NCBI GenBank assembly: GCA_016584495.1
Contig: WAID01000005.1
Span: 806,501 to 870,500, forward strand
DNA: 64,000 bases
Source of the DNA: Celoporthe dispersa
Lineage: Eukaryota; Ascomycota; Sordariomycetes; Diaporthales; Cryphonectriaceae
Direction of reading: 5' to 3'
A program made the translations under genes and the position numbers. The notes beneath the pieces are model-generated. The model did no database searches. It was given only the letters and a program-made list of their open reading frames with translations, and was not told the DNA's origin. Positions 47,801 through 58,964 of the stretch are shown here, piece by piece; the stretch's first letter is position 1, and every line of letters starts with the position of its first letter.

Positions 47801-50145
47801 TGAGGGGTTGGCGGTTCTCATCACAGTAAGTGGAATATGCGCCACCTTGCAGGTGAGTCCGCCGTGACATTGTTGCCATTCGAAAGAACCAGGAAAAAAA
47901 AGAAAAAAAAGAAAAAGGAAAAAAAAAAACCAAAACCGCCCATTAGTCAGTGCAGGAGCGACAAGATGCGCGGTGAAGTCTCCCTCATGATCCTAGGAAA
48001 CATGTAACAACTTTGAGCGCTGCGGCGATACTTTTCCTATTGATTGAACCTATTCGGGTCTTAAAAGTTGTTCATGCCTTCGAGGCCAACAACCACGACC
48101 ACACACACGCTAATGAAGAACCTGCGCCTGCAGTGGTTGGCGATGCCGCAGCAGGTAAGCAGATCGTCGTAGCTAAAAGAAATTGAACAAAGTCACCTTT
48201 TTTTTTCATATCTTTTCTTGTCTTTTTTTTCTTCCTTTTTTTCTTCTTTCTTCTTCTTCTCTCTTTCTTCGCCCTTCTAAACCGTCATATGCGATACTTA
48301 GTTCCCACCGGTCCATGCGACGGCGTATGCTCCGCGCTATATCAGTTCCGGCTGGCAGCCAACCTCTTTGAGAGGACGTCAGCCAAGCAGCTTTCTTAGG
48401 GTCACCCATTGGGGTGTCACAGCTTTCTGGGGGAAGAAAAGGAAGAAAAGAAAAGAAAAAGAAAAAAGAAAAAAAAAAGGGCTCGGCGTGTCCTTCTAGC
48501 CGGAGGATCGTTGCTGACGGTAAGACTGGGGGACCAAAAGGACAAGATCGCAGCAAGGAGAGATGTTATTGTAGAGTAATAATATAATAAGCATGTTTGA
48601 TGGAGAAGATCAGTATCAGCACGACTTGTCGTCTCGAAATCCTTTGCGGAGGGGGCTGATGTACATAGTAGTAGTAAAATGCTCATGAACAGTACGGCAG
48701 TCAGCCTCAGAAACGAGGCTCCAAAAATTCGAGCGCTTGTGTGGCAGGGGTGCGAATCATAAGCCCGGGACATCCCAGCAGGGGTTGGTTTTTTTTGGGG
48801 GGGTAGCGGATGACGGGACATCGCGGGATTGGAAAGCTCTGGTAAAAAAAAAATTTTTCATTGTGTCGCAAAGCCGCCATCTTCAGCGAGACAGCTTACA
48901 GTAAAGCGTTGGCATCATAGACCCACTCCTCCTAATTTCCTCAGGGAGCTCCTCTGAGCTCACAGCAAACCCGGGATGGTCGCATGCGGACGTTGATCAT
49001 CTCAGCTCTGCGTAGCTTTGCTTGGGCGCAAGACACGAAATGCTGGATGCTGTGCATAGCGCTTGCAGTCATCGGCATGCCTCTGGTTCTCATCTTGGAG
49101 CTGGTCTTATCTGGCTGCTCTGGCGCCACCACAGGCAGGCAAAGGGGCATCGAGGTGCAGAGCACACAAGAGACCAGCGAGAGGCTCGCATATAGCGGGT
49201 CGGAACACACACACACGAGACATCTCCAACCTTACTCAGCTTTTGTGTGACAGCCTTAGGTCCCTGGGTTCGAGCTCCCATGTCTGACGTCTCTGCATGG
49301 CGCAGACGCAGGAACCGTCATGGCAGGGGAAGCCGGCCGCGTCTTTTTCTAGCCGCATACAAGGGTTCGGCCGTGGGGGTCGCATATCAAATTCCAATGA
49401 AAATCTCTGCTGTGTGTGTGTGTCTATACAGTCAGCCGCCATCATGACCGGAGGCGTCAGTCAGCAGGTGGTAGTGTTGGTCCGTTCCGAACTGGTCTGT
49501 CCTGTTGGCTATTAAGGAGGCAAATCGCTGGATGGATGGATGTGATTGTCGCTGGGTGAGGTTTGCCCGGAGATTCGAGCTCTCCAGGTTGGTTGGGACA
49601 AACCCCACGAGTCGTGTCAGCGGTCGGTGCCAAGTTGGTAGTAGGCTGCTGGGTGTAGGGAGGTAAGTAAGTTGGCCCCAGGCCGCTCTCTCTCTCTCTC
49701 TCTCTTCCCTCTCGAAGGGATCAGGCTTCCTTTTCAAATATTCCTCTGGTCCCGATATCGCCCGAGCACAGATGCTTGCGGCCTCGGGGCGGCATTTTTT
49801 CCCTCGCTGGGTGCTGGCTGGGATACAGTATCCACAGCCTTGAGTCTAGCGGTGGGTTCGTGTGCTGCCTTCTTGGCTGCTAATTGGCCCGTGATATCAC
49901 TTCACACGGTTGTGGGTGAATCTCCTTGAGTTGTGCCACTGCCAGCCAGCCAGCCAGCTTCGGGTCTCCGTCCCACCTGATTCACCTGACCTCCGCTCTG
50001 TCCTTTTCCCTTCCACTCTCATTTTTTTCACTCTTCCCACACCAAGCAGCTCTGAGCTCCCAGCCATCAGCAAAACCTGCCCAGCCCTTCCCCTTTCATC
50101 AACAGCTTCTCTTTCTTCCATCCCCTCTCCTCTCCATCAGTCGAA
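44838..50145. other. Large gene-poor region
   Basis: About 5.3 kb, AT-richer than average around 45700-46900, with no supportable gene. Poly-pyrimidine and poly-purine tracts are common (45631-45663, 47325-47340, 47894-47931, 48196-48270, 48428-48480). A spliceable but start-less frame at 47977-48399 is discussed as a finding. The right end, C/T-rich from about 49970, is the atp9 promoter and leader; a CT microsatellite sits at 49685-49705. Confidence 0.5.
45631..45663 (+). repeat. (CTCCC)n pyrimidine microsatellite
   Basis: Four to five CTCCC/CCCCT units run into C8 and T7. A pure pyrimidine strand; no coding role. Confidence 0.8.
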
Positions 50146-50941
50146 ATGGCCGCCACCCGTGTCCTCGCCTCCCGCCTGGCCTCGTCCATGGCCACCAAGG
50201 CCGCTCCCGCCATGCGTGTGCAGGTCGCCAACGCCTCCAAGCGCACCATCACTGGTAAGGGCACCAAACCCATCCCCCCTCTCGAGCTTATCGTCGCACA
50301 ACTCGTCGACCTCGAGACGTCATCGACCCAATATCCCCGAACCCAATTGAGGTCTCAATGGGCCCCCAATTGAGGCTCGCAGGCCGTTGTCGTCGCTCGT
50401 AGGTGTAGCTCTCCGTTTCGGTGCTGAGAAAAACTCTTCCTTCCCACAGGCATGGCCAAGCCCAGCCCCGTCCAGACCCTGAAGCGCTCGAGCATCATCA
50501 ACACCACCACCCGCTCCGCCTTCAAGCAGCAGGCCCGCCCCTACAGCTCCGAGATGGCCAACGCCCTCGTTGAGGTCTCCAAGAACCTGGGTATGGGTTC
50601 CGCCGCCATCGGTCTGACCGGTGCTGGTATCGGTATCGGTCTCGTCTTCGCCGCTCTCCTGAACGGTGTCGCCCGCAACCCTGCCCTCCGTGGCCAGCTG
50701 TTCTCCTACGCCATTCTGGGCTTCGCCTTCGTCGAGGCCATTGGTCTCTTCGACCTCATGGTTGCCCTCATGGCCAAGTTCGTACGTGCAGTCCCCACTC
50801 TTAAATCCCTCAAATCATCGAAACCATCCTGCACCAGGCAGGCATCGATGCCATTGAGCATCAGGCACAGCTCCAGCCGCGATGACGACAAGAACCACCA
50901 AGCTCGGGAGAACAAAGCTGACAGGCTGCGTGCAGACGTAA
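50146..50941 (+). CDS. atp9: ATP synthase subunit 9 (proteolipid c), nuclear-encoded precursor
   Basis: Precursor of the c-ring subunit of mitochondrial F1Fo ATP synthase; 148 residues. Exons: 50146-50254, 50450-50781 and a 6-bp last exon, 50936-50941 (Thr plus stop). The presequence (about residues 1-66) is rich in Arg, Ser and Ala, with no acidic residue before the RPYSSE processing region. The mature part has NLGMGSAAIGLTGAGIGIGL (helix 1), ARNPALRGQLFSYAILGFAF (polar loop RNP) and VEAIGLFDLMVALMAKF with the proton-carrying Glu in FVEAIGL. The last intron (154 bp) has a GTACGT donor, a CTGAC branch point near 50919 and a GCAG acceptor; splicing to ACG-TAA restores the family's C-terminal Lys-Phe-Thr. 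Codons end mostly in C, as expected of a highly expressed gene. No frame break. Confidence 0.97.
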
Positions 50942-52885
50942 ACAACTTTTCCATCTTGTCCTTGACAAATGGAGCAGGCCTTGCCGACATCTGATGGGCC
51001 AACATGCTGAAAGAGATGAACGGTGCGGGGTGTACTCGTGCCAGCCACTCGACGGCATTCATGACAAGCATGTGGGAGGAGCATTGGCGGCGTGTACTGC
51101 ATTGGAAGTGTGCGACGACGGCGGCAATCATAGACCATAGACGGCAAAACTTGGGCGGACAAGTTTTCGGGAAACCTGTACAATAGAAAAATCCCAGCCC
51201 TCCCAGATCCACTGGATCGTAGACCCCCTAAGCGATTTCCTCGTTTTCTGTCACCTTCTCGGTGTTGTATCCCAGTGCATTTCTGTGCAGTGCAGGTCCC
51301 AGTAGAGACTTCGTCAAGCTGCTGCTCCTCCGGAGCCAGGCGCCAGGAATTGACGCCATCGAGAGCTCTCACGACCGGGCGCTGGCCCGGCGTTTCAGGA
51401 CGCGGGATGTGGCCCGGAGCGCCAATTGACCGACCTGAGAGCATTCACATTCTCCTTCAAGAGGCACGTATGGCTCACGATTCCTCTCCCCAGTCCTCAG
51501 TCCTCCTCGTCCTTCCTGTCCTCCTGAGTTCTCCTTGTATCCTCTGCTCCGTCCCTTTCGCCGTCCCCCTCCTCCCAAGGGCAGGGCCACGGCCGGCCCC
51601 CCTCGCTTCCAGGCTCTCTGCTAGCTCGGCGGGAATTTCCTGGGGAAGGGCAGAGAGAGCTCCATCGTCCGCGGCAATCTGGTGAGCTCTGTGGGTCTCC
51701 TGCCTCTCTGCTGGGCGGGCAGGACCTGCTGGATCGTGTGCTCCCAGAGGCTCGAGGCTAAACCGGGCGGGGCGGGTGGGGCGGATCTGCCACCAAAGGG
51801 GGATAAGTTTACTCGCAATTGAGTCGTCGGGGGCACGGTGGGCGTGCTGCACACGGGATCTCTCGAGAGGTCTCGTCTTTTTGGCACGTTGTGGTGAAGA
51901 TGATGGTGGGCTGTGGAGGAGAGAGAAGGAATGTCGTTGAATTTTACCTGTGCATGCTGGTGTTCCCCCTCTTCCCCCCTCATGCTGGCGGAATCACGTG
52001 TGGTGCACCGCATAACTCCCTTGCAAAGCTGTTCTCCAAAGATGCCCAAAAGGAAGAAAGTCGAATGATTTTACCCCACATTTCTGGGGCCCCTTCCCTC
52101 TTCTCCTCAGCAGCCCTGCCAGCTTCCCCCACGGATAAAACGGCCTGGGGTTACCGTGTACTCTTTTCTGTGGCAGCCCTACTCAAAAGTCTTCCATTTC
52201 TCCTCCTAAAGGAGTTTCATTCAGAGTCTTTGGCCATTCCCATTACATTTCTGAAAATGTCTCGATAACCTCAGATCCTTTTTTTTTTTTTTTCAAGGCA
52301 GGGATCAGGTTCAATCTTGTCTTTATTGGCGGCCAGATCAAGATGACCATTCTGCCGAGTACCCAGTAATCAATCCATTATTCATCCATCACACCTCCAT
52401 CGTCCGTCATAGACGCACAGTCTGCCAATCCCGGGCGTAGCAAACATCTCACCGAGGGCGACGGGCTACTGCGACCTCACACACATCCTGAGCACAGGGA
52501 CATCGCTTTTTTTTTCACCACTCTCGCAGGTTGGCCTGCTTCAGGTCGTAGCCGCCCTCGGCGCTGATGTGGCTGGATGTCATTCACTAAAGCGGGCACG
52601 CGCACCGCAGCGGTCTCTTGCTCGCAGGAACCTTTTGGGCCAGTGCCCCTGAGACGACTGACTGCCTGGTCACGATCGCCTATCCATGCTAGGACTGCGC
52701 ACCCGGTAAACTAAAAAGGACGTCCCAGGGGAGCCAGCCACGCTGCTTCGATCGCCTGCTAGGCGTGGACTGCAGAGCTGCGGGCAGCCCGGCACACGGC
52801 CCGTTCAAAGTTGAATCTAGACATGTAAGACAAGGTCCTCCAGGCCGTGTGCATGGTATGGACCATATAAACGCCTACGCCGAAA
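50942..52885. other. Intergenic region
   Basis: About 1.9 kb. The left part is the atp9 3' flank; CT-rich sequence at 51480-51560 and T-rich runs at 52278-52293 and 52509-52516 are present. No convincing gene. TATAAA at 52866-52871 lies only 15 bp before the ATG of the next gene, too close to act as its ordinary TATA box unless the true start is further downstream. Confidence 0.5.
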
Positions 52886-53489
52886 ATGGCTGCAGACCAG
52901 AAACGCGATACCGTTATACTTCACGGCCAGTGCCTCTGTGGCACCATCACGTACACCATCACACGAGAGCCCGTGTCCATGTGCCTGTGCCTGTGCCTCT
53001 GTGACAACTGCCAAGGATCAAGCGGGTCGGCCATTTGGGGTAAATCTCTACTACCAGAAGAAGAAAGAAAAGGAGAAGAAAGATAACAGGTACGTACGTT
53101 TCCTGGCGCGTCCAGCCGAGCCCACCCTTTCACAACGCAATACTGCGTGGTGTCCCGGGCGTCCCCTATTATGTAGATGAGGCTCACCAGCAGGCCCACC
53201 AACCCCCCGCCCCAACAGCAATTCAGGATTCGCATAGTAATGGAACCAGCTGAGGGGAGTACCCAAGACCGCGGGGGCGACGCCTACGGGCATTTTGTGG
53301 GCGGGCCGAGGCTGTTCCTATGTTGGGATGCTCGACGAGGCTGCGAGAGGGAAGGGGGGGGGGGTGTTTGTGCCGAGGCTGGAATTTCTTTGTGAAACGG
53401 AGACGTGGGTAGTCCACCATAGTCGGAGAGGACGGTCGAGTTTCAAGAAAGTCGACACAGCAGTAGTGATTTACTGCTTTACAAGTTAG
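52886..53489 (+). CDS. GFA-domain (CENP-V/GFA family) gene, damaged or mis-modelled
   Basis: Two pieces resemble the glutathione-dependent formaldehyde-activating (GFA) family, small zinc proteins. The N-terminal piece (52886-53086) reads HGQCLCGTITYTITRE, then CLCDNCQGSSGSAIWG, giving the Cys-x-Cys and Cys-x2-Cys zinc ligands and the SGSA turn, then KSLLPEEE. A C-terminal piece in another frame (about 53250-53430) reads GMLDEAARG, then FVPRLEFLCETETWV, like the final strand-helix region of the family. Between them, the expected second zinc motif (FC-x2-CG) was not found in any frame, and stops occur in all frames. Poly-G at 53354-53363 lies within the second piece. It is either a pseudogene, a gene with several unseen introns, or one damaged by sequence errors. 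It sits upstream of the dehydrogenase in the same direction. Confidence 0.45.
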
Positions 53490-54278
53490 AAGAATTGATT
53501 GAAACAGCTTATAAAAACAGACTACTTGTCAGTTTGAACTTTTGTTTTCTCAAGACGGGGCTTTTTTTCTTCTTCTCAAGACGATGGTGCCCAAAGGAAA
53601 GAGAACCTGCATGCTTCATAGTATAGCATTCGAAGGTGGATCGCCCAACGTGCTGCTTGTTCATGTACAAGGGTGTCTGCAGGCTCATACTGCTAAGGTT
53701 TTTATCTTCACCGAGCTCTCGGTTCCTTCTGATGAATATCGATACTATCAATTGAGTATCAATAGCGGGAAAAAAAGAAAAGCAATGCATTAGATTTTGC
53801 CTGTTTAACAGTAGCCCCCGCGGGATTCCGTCCATAGTTGTGCATCGGATTTCAAAACCCGCGGGATTGAGGTGCCCAAATCCGCGGGCTTGACCATGTA
53901 AGTACCCCCGGAGCAGGGAATTGTTCAGCCTCATCTGCACGTTGGTTCGTCCTCAAGGCCCCGAGGCGGCCGCCTTGACTCACCCTCTCAAGATTGTCTC
54001 TCATCCTGCAGCAAGAACGTTGCCATCCTTCTCTCATCTGTGTCGTCTGCCGTTCCTGGGATGAAGACCGCGGGATTGAGTGCTATGGCTGGTGTAGGCA
54101 GTATGGCGAGTAGTGACGATGCAAGAAATATAAAGATGGCTGTGGATGGCCTTCACTATCACACCAGAAGTCATGGACATCACATACATACATACACAAA
54201 CAAGAACCATCCTACAGCTACTTGCCTATATTTACACGTTTTACTCTTCTTGCCTTGATCTCATTAACATCCATCACA
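53490..54278. other. Upstream region of the short-chain dehydrogenase
   Basis: About 790 bp. It contains four copies of a CCGCGGG-type element (annotated separately) and a CATA/CACA-rich stretch near 54180-54200. Frames at 53509-53940 overlap these elements and were not called. Confidence 0.55.
53818..54079 (+). promoter_or_regulatory. Four direct copies of CCGCGGG[A/C]TTGA element
   Basis: Copies at 53818-53827 (CCGCGGGATT), 53859-53870 (CCGCGGGATTGA), 53882-53893 (CCGCGGGCTTGA) and 54068-54079 (CCGCGGGATTGA), all in the same direction, 200-460 bp before the dehydrogenase ATG. The CCG/CGG core resembles half-sites bound by Zn2Cys6 regulators, and such a gene lies next door. A related CCGCCAGGATTG occurs at 56164-56175, 170 bp before that regulator's start. 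Binding is inference. Confidence 0.5.
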
Positions 54279-55499
54279 ATGACCGGCACCAAGAACCTCC
54301 TCTCACAATTCCTGTGCCCGGCTAAGCCGACCATCACGGAGGAGTTTGTCCCGGATATGAAGGACAAGGTAGGTGGAAAAGAAGAAGAAGAACAAAACCC
54401 CACCAGAAAAGCAACCACCGTTTTCCACATCTCCAACGAGACCATATCTCATCCAGTCCTAACCACCCACACAAAACAGGTCGTCATCGTCACCGGCTCC
54501 AACACGGGTCTGGGCAAAGAGATTGCCCGCATCATGTACGCCAAGAACGCCAGAGTCTACATGATGGCCCGCTCCGAGGAAAAAGTCCCGCCAGGCCATG
54601 GACGAGATCCGCGCCGCCGAGCCCACGTCGGCCGGCGAGCTGCACTTCATCCGCCTGGACCTCGCAGACCTGACGACGATCCGCTCCTCCGCGGACGCCT
54701 TCCTGGCCCGCGAGCCCAGCCTCCACCTCCTCTTCAACAACGCCGGCGTCGGCTACCCGGAAAAGGGCGCCGTCACCGCGCAGGGCCACGAGCTGCAGCT
54801 GGGCGTCAACTGTGTCGGGCCCTGGGGCCTCACGCGGCTCCTGACCCCGGCGCTGGTCTCGGCGGCGGCAGCGCAGGGCAGCAGCGGCCACGCGGCCACG
54901 AGCTCCGTCCGCGTGGTCTGGGTCTCGTCGTCGGCGACGGAGGCGGTGCTGCCCAAAAACCTCATGGCGGCCGTCTCGCGCAACATGGAAGGGGAAGGAG
55001 CCATGGACCGGTACGGGTTCAGCAAGCTGGGCAACTACCTGCACGCGGCCGAGTTCGCGGGGCGCCACAGGGCGGACGGGGTCTTGTCCGTGTCGCTGAA
55101 CCCGGGCGCGCTGGACTCGGATTTCTGGCGGAGCCAGGGTGGTGTGACCACCGCGATCCTGCGCAACACGCTGCTTCATCCGCCTGTCTACGGGGCGTAT
55201 ACCAGCCTGTTTGCGGCCTTCTCGCCTGAGATCACGGCTGAGAAGTCGGGCTGTTTCGGTAGGTCTCCCTATCCGCTTTTTTTTTTTTTTTTTTTTTTTT
55301 GGCGAATCCTGGTAACTGACTGCTTTGGTCTCCCGGCCTGTCTCAAGTTGCTCCTTGGGGCCAGTTCTGGAACCTGCCAAAGGACTATGTCAATGCCGTC
55401 AAGACGGAGGCTGAAGGTGGCACTGGTATTGCGAGACAGTTCTGGGAGTGGACTGAGGCCCAGTGGCAGCCCTACCTGGGAGAGGGAGCATCGTCCTGA
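54279..55499 (+). CDS. Short-chain dehydrogenase/reductase (one frame break)
   Basis: Predicted 339-residue NAD(P)-dependent oxidoreductase of the classical/extended SDR fold, similar in layout to retinol dehydrogenase/WW-oxidoreductase-like fungal enzymes; the substrate is unknown. Exons: 54279-54368, 54480-55258 and 55348-55499. Cofactor motif TGSNTGLGKE at residues 35-44, NNAGVG motif, VWVSSSATE with the catalytic Ser, and YGFSK with catalytic Tyr and Lys near residues 208-212, then SLNPGALDSDF. The C-terminus (APWGQFWNLPKDYV) follows intron 2, which carries a T24 run. One extra A in AAAAA 54580-54584 breaks the frame between RSEEK and SRQAMDEI; removing it closes all phases. Intron 1 is 111 bp, a multiple of three and free of stops, so retention would only insert 37 residues. 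Its promoter has four CCGCGGG elements, and a Zn2Cys6 gene lies 846 bp downstream. Confidence 0.88.
55277..55300 (+). repeat. T24 homopolymer in dehydrogenase intron 2
   Basis: Twenty-four consecutive T, 47 bp before the AG acceptor, probably serving as its polypyrimidine tract. Length is likely unreliable in the assembly. Confidence 0.9.
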
Positions 55500-56344
55500 G
55501 GACTTTGAAACTTTTTGTTTTTTGTTTTTGTTTTGGGGGGGGGGTGGGTAAATTGGTGGACCTAATGTGCAGGTTAGTTGGAAAGATTTTATGAATAGAC
55601 TTTGTCCTGATTTCCTTATTTTAATTCATCCTTCATGCTCTCGTATATCTGTCTTCTCTGGCCGAGGTTGGTCATCAGAATGCCAATGGCTGCTGCCATA
55701 GTAGTGGTGGTTATAGTGTTTAATGTGTACCGCTAACTACAGCAGAGACAGCGAAGGGAGTCTGCAGTGGGGGCTGGCTGCATCGTTTAGCGCTTGTCAG
55801 TGTATGGTAGAGATGTATAGAAGGTAGACGGATGTGCGTGATTAAGCATTATAGACGAGAAGCTCCCGTCCTGCTGAGAGCTACCCACTATACAACGCAG
55901 GAGTGGCTGCCGGGGGAGGGGATGCCCTAGCAATTGCTTCTGTGCATGGCATACCGGTGTTCTAGACTCTATCAACACAGGATTAAACCACAAGTATACA
56001 CATTCTGCTGCCACCTGGAGGATCTCGGGGTGATCACTTACTGTAATATATGATATATATATATTATAACCTGCCCCTCATCGCTGGGATGATCCGGTAA
56101 CCAACTTCCCAGCGGCGCAGCCTATTTTTGCCCGGATTTGGGGGCGGCCGCCCGGAATGAACCCGCCAGGATTGTCCCGACAATCATCACACAGTGAAGA
56201 GGATCTCTTCTTCACCCACACAGACTGGAGACACGCAATCGGGATACGTAACTGCATAGCCCGTTCTGTTTGGGCCCCCATCTCTCTCTCTCTCTCTCTC
56301 TCTCTGATACCGGTCAAGGTGTGCCTTCTCTTCTTTCTTCCGTG
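55500..56344. other. Intergenic: dehydrogenase 3' flank and regulator promoter
   Basis: About 845 bp. Features: poly-G at 55534-55542, an AT-rich repeat (TATATATA) at 56048-56063, a CCGCCAGGATTG site at 56164-56175 and a (TC)12 microsatellite at 56281-56305 just before the regulator's ATG. Confidence 0.55.
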
Positions 56345-58964
56345 ATGACATCAACTCCTTCCCCAAGAATCACCCTACCACCACCAAAGGCCAGCGTTCC
56401 CCTCGCGCCTGCCCCGTATGGAAAGGCCTGCGCAGCATGTGCCCGCGCCAAATGCAAGTGTTTTCAGCGATATGACAGCTCTGAGTGCGAGCGGTACGTA
56501 AAGAGGAGTTTTTTCTTTCTTTCTCTCTCTCTCTCCTCTCTTTTTTTTTTTTTCCGGGTTTTTTTTCCTCTTATGTAAAGGCCCGTCAGCCATTGAGACA
56601 TTCCCATCTCACCTGCTCCCCTTCTTCTCCTCCCGCCTCCTCCTCCTCCTCCTCCTACTCATTTTCTGCTGCCACTTCCTAGAGACTGATCCAGATTTCC
56701 GCAGCTGTCATCGCCTGGGAAAAACATGTGAGCCGTCTGCCACCACGCGCAAGCGCAAGGCCGCCGGCGCGGTGGAACCACATGCGCACGCCTGGCCTCA
56801 TGCATCTCCGCCGCCTCCGAGTCAGTCCAGGCTGGAGGAGAAGCTCGATGACCTGGTGTCTCTCCTGCGCTCCCATGCGAACGAGAGGACGAGCCAGCCT
56901 CAGCCTCAGGTCCACCAGAAGCAGCAGCAGCAGCAGCAGCCAGACTCAGACAGGATGTCTGTCTTGGGTACCAGCTCTACAGACTCACCCGCCTCCTCTT
57001 CTACAGCAGCAGTGCGGGACCCAGACCTCGTTATCGACATGAACCCCGGCGGAGTCCGCCTCCTCCGGCCCTCAGACACCGACTCGGACTCCTCTTCCTC
57101 CATCCTCAAGGACGTCGCCGCCCATAGCATCCCCCTCGCCGCGGCCGACACGAACCTGGCTACCTTCCGCCAGGTCTTCGTGTCGACCTTCCCCCTGGTG
57201 CACATACCGCAGGGCGTGAGCGCCGCAGAGCTGTGGGCGCAGCGGCCATTCCTGTGGCTTGTGGTCATGGCGCTGACGACGAGGAACGTCTCGCTGCAGT
57301 TTGCCATGGAGGAGACGATCTGGAGGGTCATCTCTAGGAGGATCGTGGCGGAGCAGCATGCCTCGTTGGATCTCTTGCTCGGGGTGGTCTGTTTTGCTTC
57401 TTGGTATGTATGTCGGCATCATGGGTCTTGTTGGTGTTGTTGCTGCTGTTGTTGGATGGGGAAGAGAGAAAAGAGAGGGGCCGGATCAGTTTCTGCCTGG
57501 CTGGCTGACAGATGCGTACATATACAGGTCTCACTACTTCAAAAAGGAGAAACCGTTCATGACAATGCTGTCCCAGGTGTCTGTCTCCCTCGCGTTCGAG
57601 CTAGGCCTCCAGAAAGATGTGCCTGGGACCTCAGCAAGACAGACCGGGGCTCGTGGCTCTACCCAGCTCCGCTTCCAAGCCTCATCCTCTCAAAGACCAC
57701 AGCAGATCCGAACGCTGGAAGAACGTCGGGCCATCCTCGCGGTGTTTCACTTGACCTCTTCGTAAGTATTGTCGCTGCAGCCCAGGAAAATGACAAGCCT
57801 TTTCCAGAGAGAGGGGGGTAGGAGCATGGCATCTGGCCCTGGAATCGATGATGGCTGATTGATTCCTATTCCGGCAGAACATGGACGGCATATAGAAAAA
57901 CAGAGCCTCTTCGATGGACCCCATACATGGACGCCTGTCTGAGTATCCTCTCAGAGGGCAAAGAAACAAACATGGACATCCTCCTGGCCATGCAGGTCAA
58001 ATGCCAGATCATCACCAACTCGCTGACCTGTCTGCCCCTAAGCGAAGCCTTCCACCAGGACGAGCATGCGAGCGTACCCTCCACAGGTCTCATAACCGCC
58101 ATGCTCGGAAGGCTCAACGATCTTCGGCAGAGTCTACCGCCAGCAACACTAGCAGAGAGTAAGCTCATCATGTTCCCCCTCCCCTTCCCTGTCTTCTTGT
58201 CCACACACCGCTGAGCAGTAGGCTGACATAACAAACACTCTTGATTCTCTCCTACAGGGACAGCAAGATTCTACCTCTGCAGCACAGAAACCACCATCCT
58301 GGAATCCTTCCTAAGCCAGCCCCATCCCCCTCGGACCGATTATACCGGCACCACCCACTTCCGCCGCCTCCAAGACCTCCAGTCCGCCCTCACTAGCGCT
58401 GAGCGCTGGCTGACGCTGTTTCTCGAGATGCCCTCACCTTACTGGCCGGGCGTCACCGTCGACACCTTCTCGCAGTTCCTGCACAGCCTGGTCGTGCTGC
58501 TCCGCCTCACGACCCACGAGGAAGCGGGCTGGGACCGCGAGGAGGTGCGCCGGCGGGCTGATGTGATGGGGATTCTTGATCGTGCCTGTGAGAGGATGGA
58601 CCGCGTGCCTGGGGAGCTGGGGATGGTGGATGCCGAGGGGGAGAGGAGCGGGTTGTTTTTCAAGACAACATATCTGCTCCGGGCTATCCAGTCACTGTTT
58701 GCAGCCGAGCTGCGGCGGGCTGCTTCGGCTTCAACGCAGCAGGCCGAAGAGGCCGGCGTGCACTCTTCTGATCCTCCCTCTTCTTCTGCTGTCTTTGGAA
58801 CTGAGCCTGCCGGGGTCAACGAGATGGAAGAGGCACCTGATGTTGTGGATGTTGGGATCGACCTGTCCAACGAGCCGTGGTGGCTGACAGATCTCCTGAA
58901 CATGGGGCCGTCGTGGAATTCTGCACCAGAGGAGCTCATGTACACACCCTATGCTGAGTACTGA
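56345..58964 (+). CDS. Zn2Cys6 fungal transcription factor
   Basis: Predicted 689-residue nuclear regulator. Exons: 56345-56493, 56705-57403, 57528-57761, 57878-58158 and 58258-58964; phases agree and no frame break was seen. The binuclear zinc cluster is C29-x2-C32-x6-C39-x8-C48-x2-C51-x6-C58, split by intron 1 (211 bp, with a CT-rich interior). It is followed by a basic stretch (TRKRKAAG) and a predicted coiled-coil-like segment near residues 90-110 (RLEEKLDDLVSLLRSH). The middle has a Gln tract encoded by CAG repeats (56923-56940). The rest resembles the fungal-specific middle-homology region (PFLWLVVMALTTRNVSLQF, SVSLAFELGL, RRAILAVFHLTSSTW). The acidic C-terminus (EEAPDVVDVGIDLSNEPWW) may activate transcription. 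Target genes are unknown; the adjacent dehydrogenase, with CCG/CGG-containing promoter repeats, is a reasonable candidate. Confidence 0.92.

Noticed and set aside
49255..49285. tRNA T-arm-like GGGTTCGAGC sequence
   Set aside because: The stem bases around the loop do not pair as a five-base T-stem, and no D-arm, anticodon arm or acceptor stem is found upstream.
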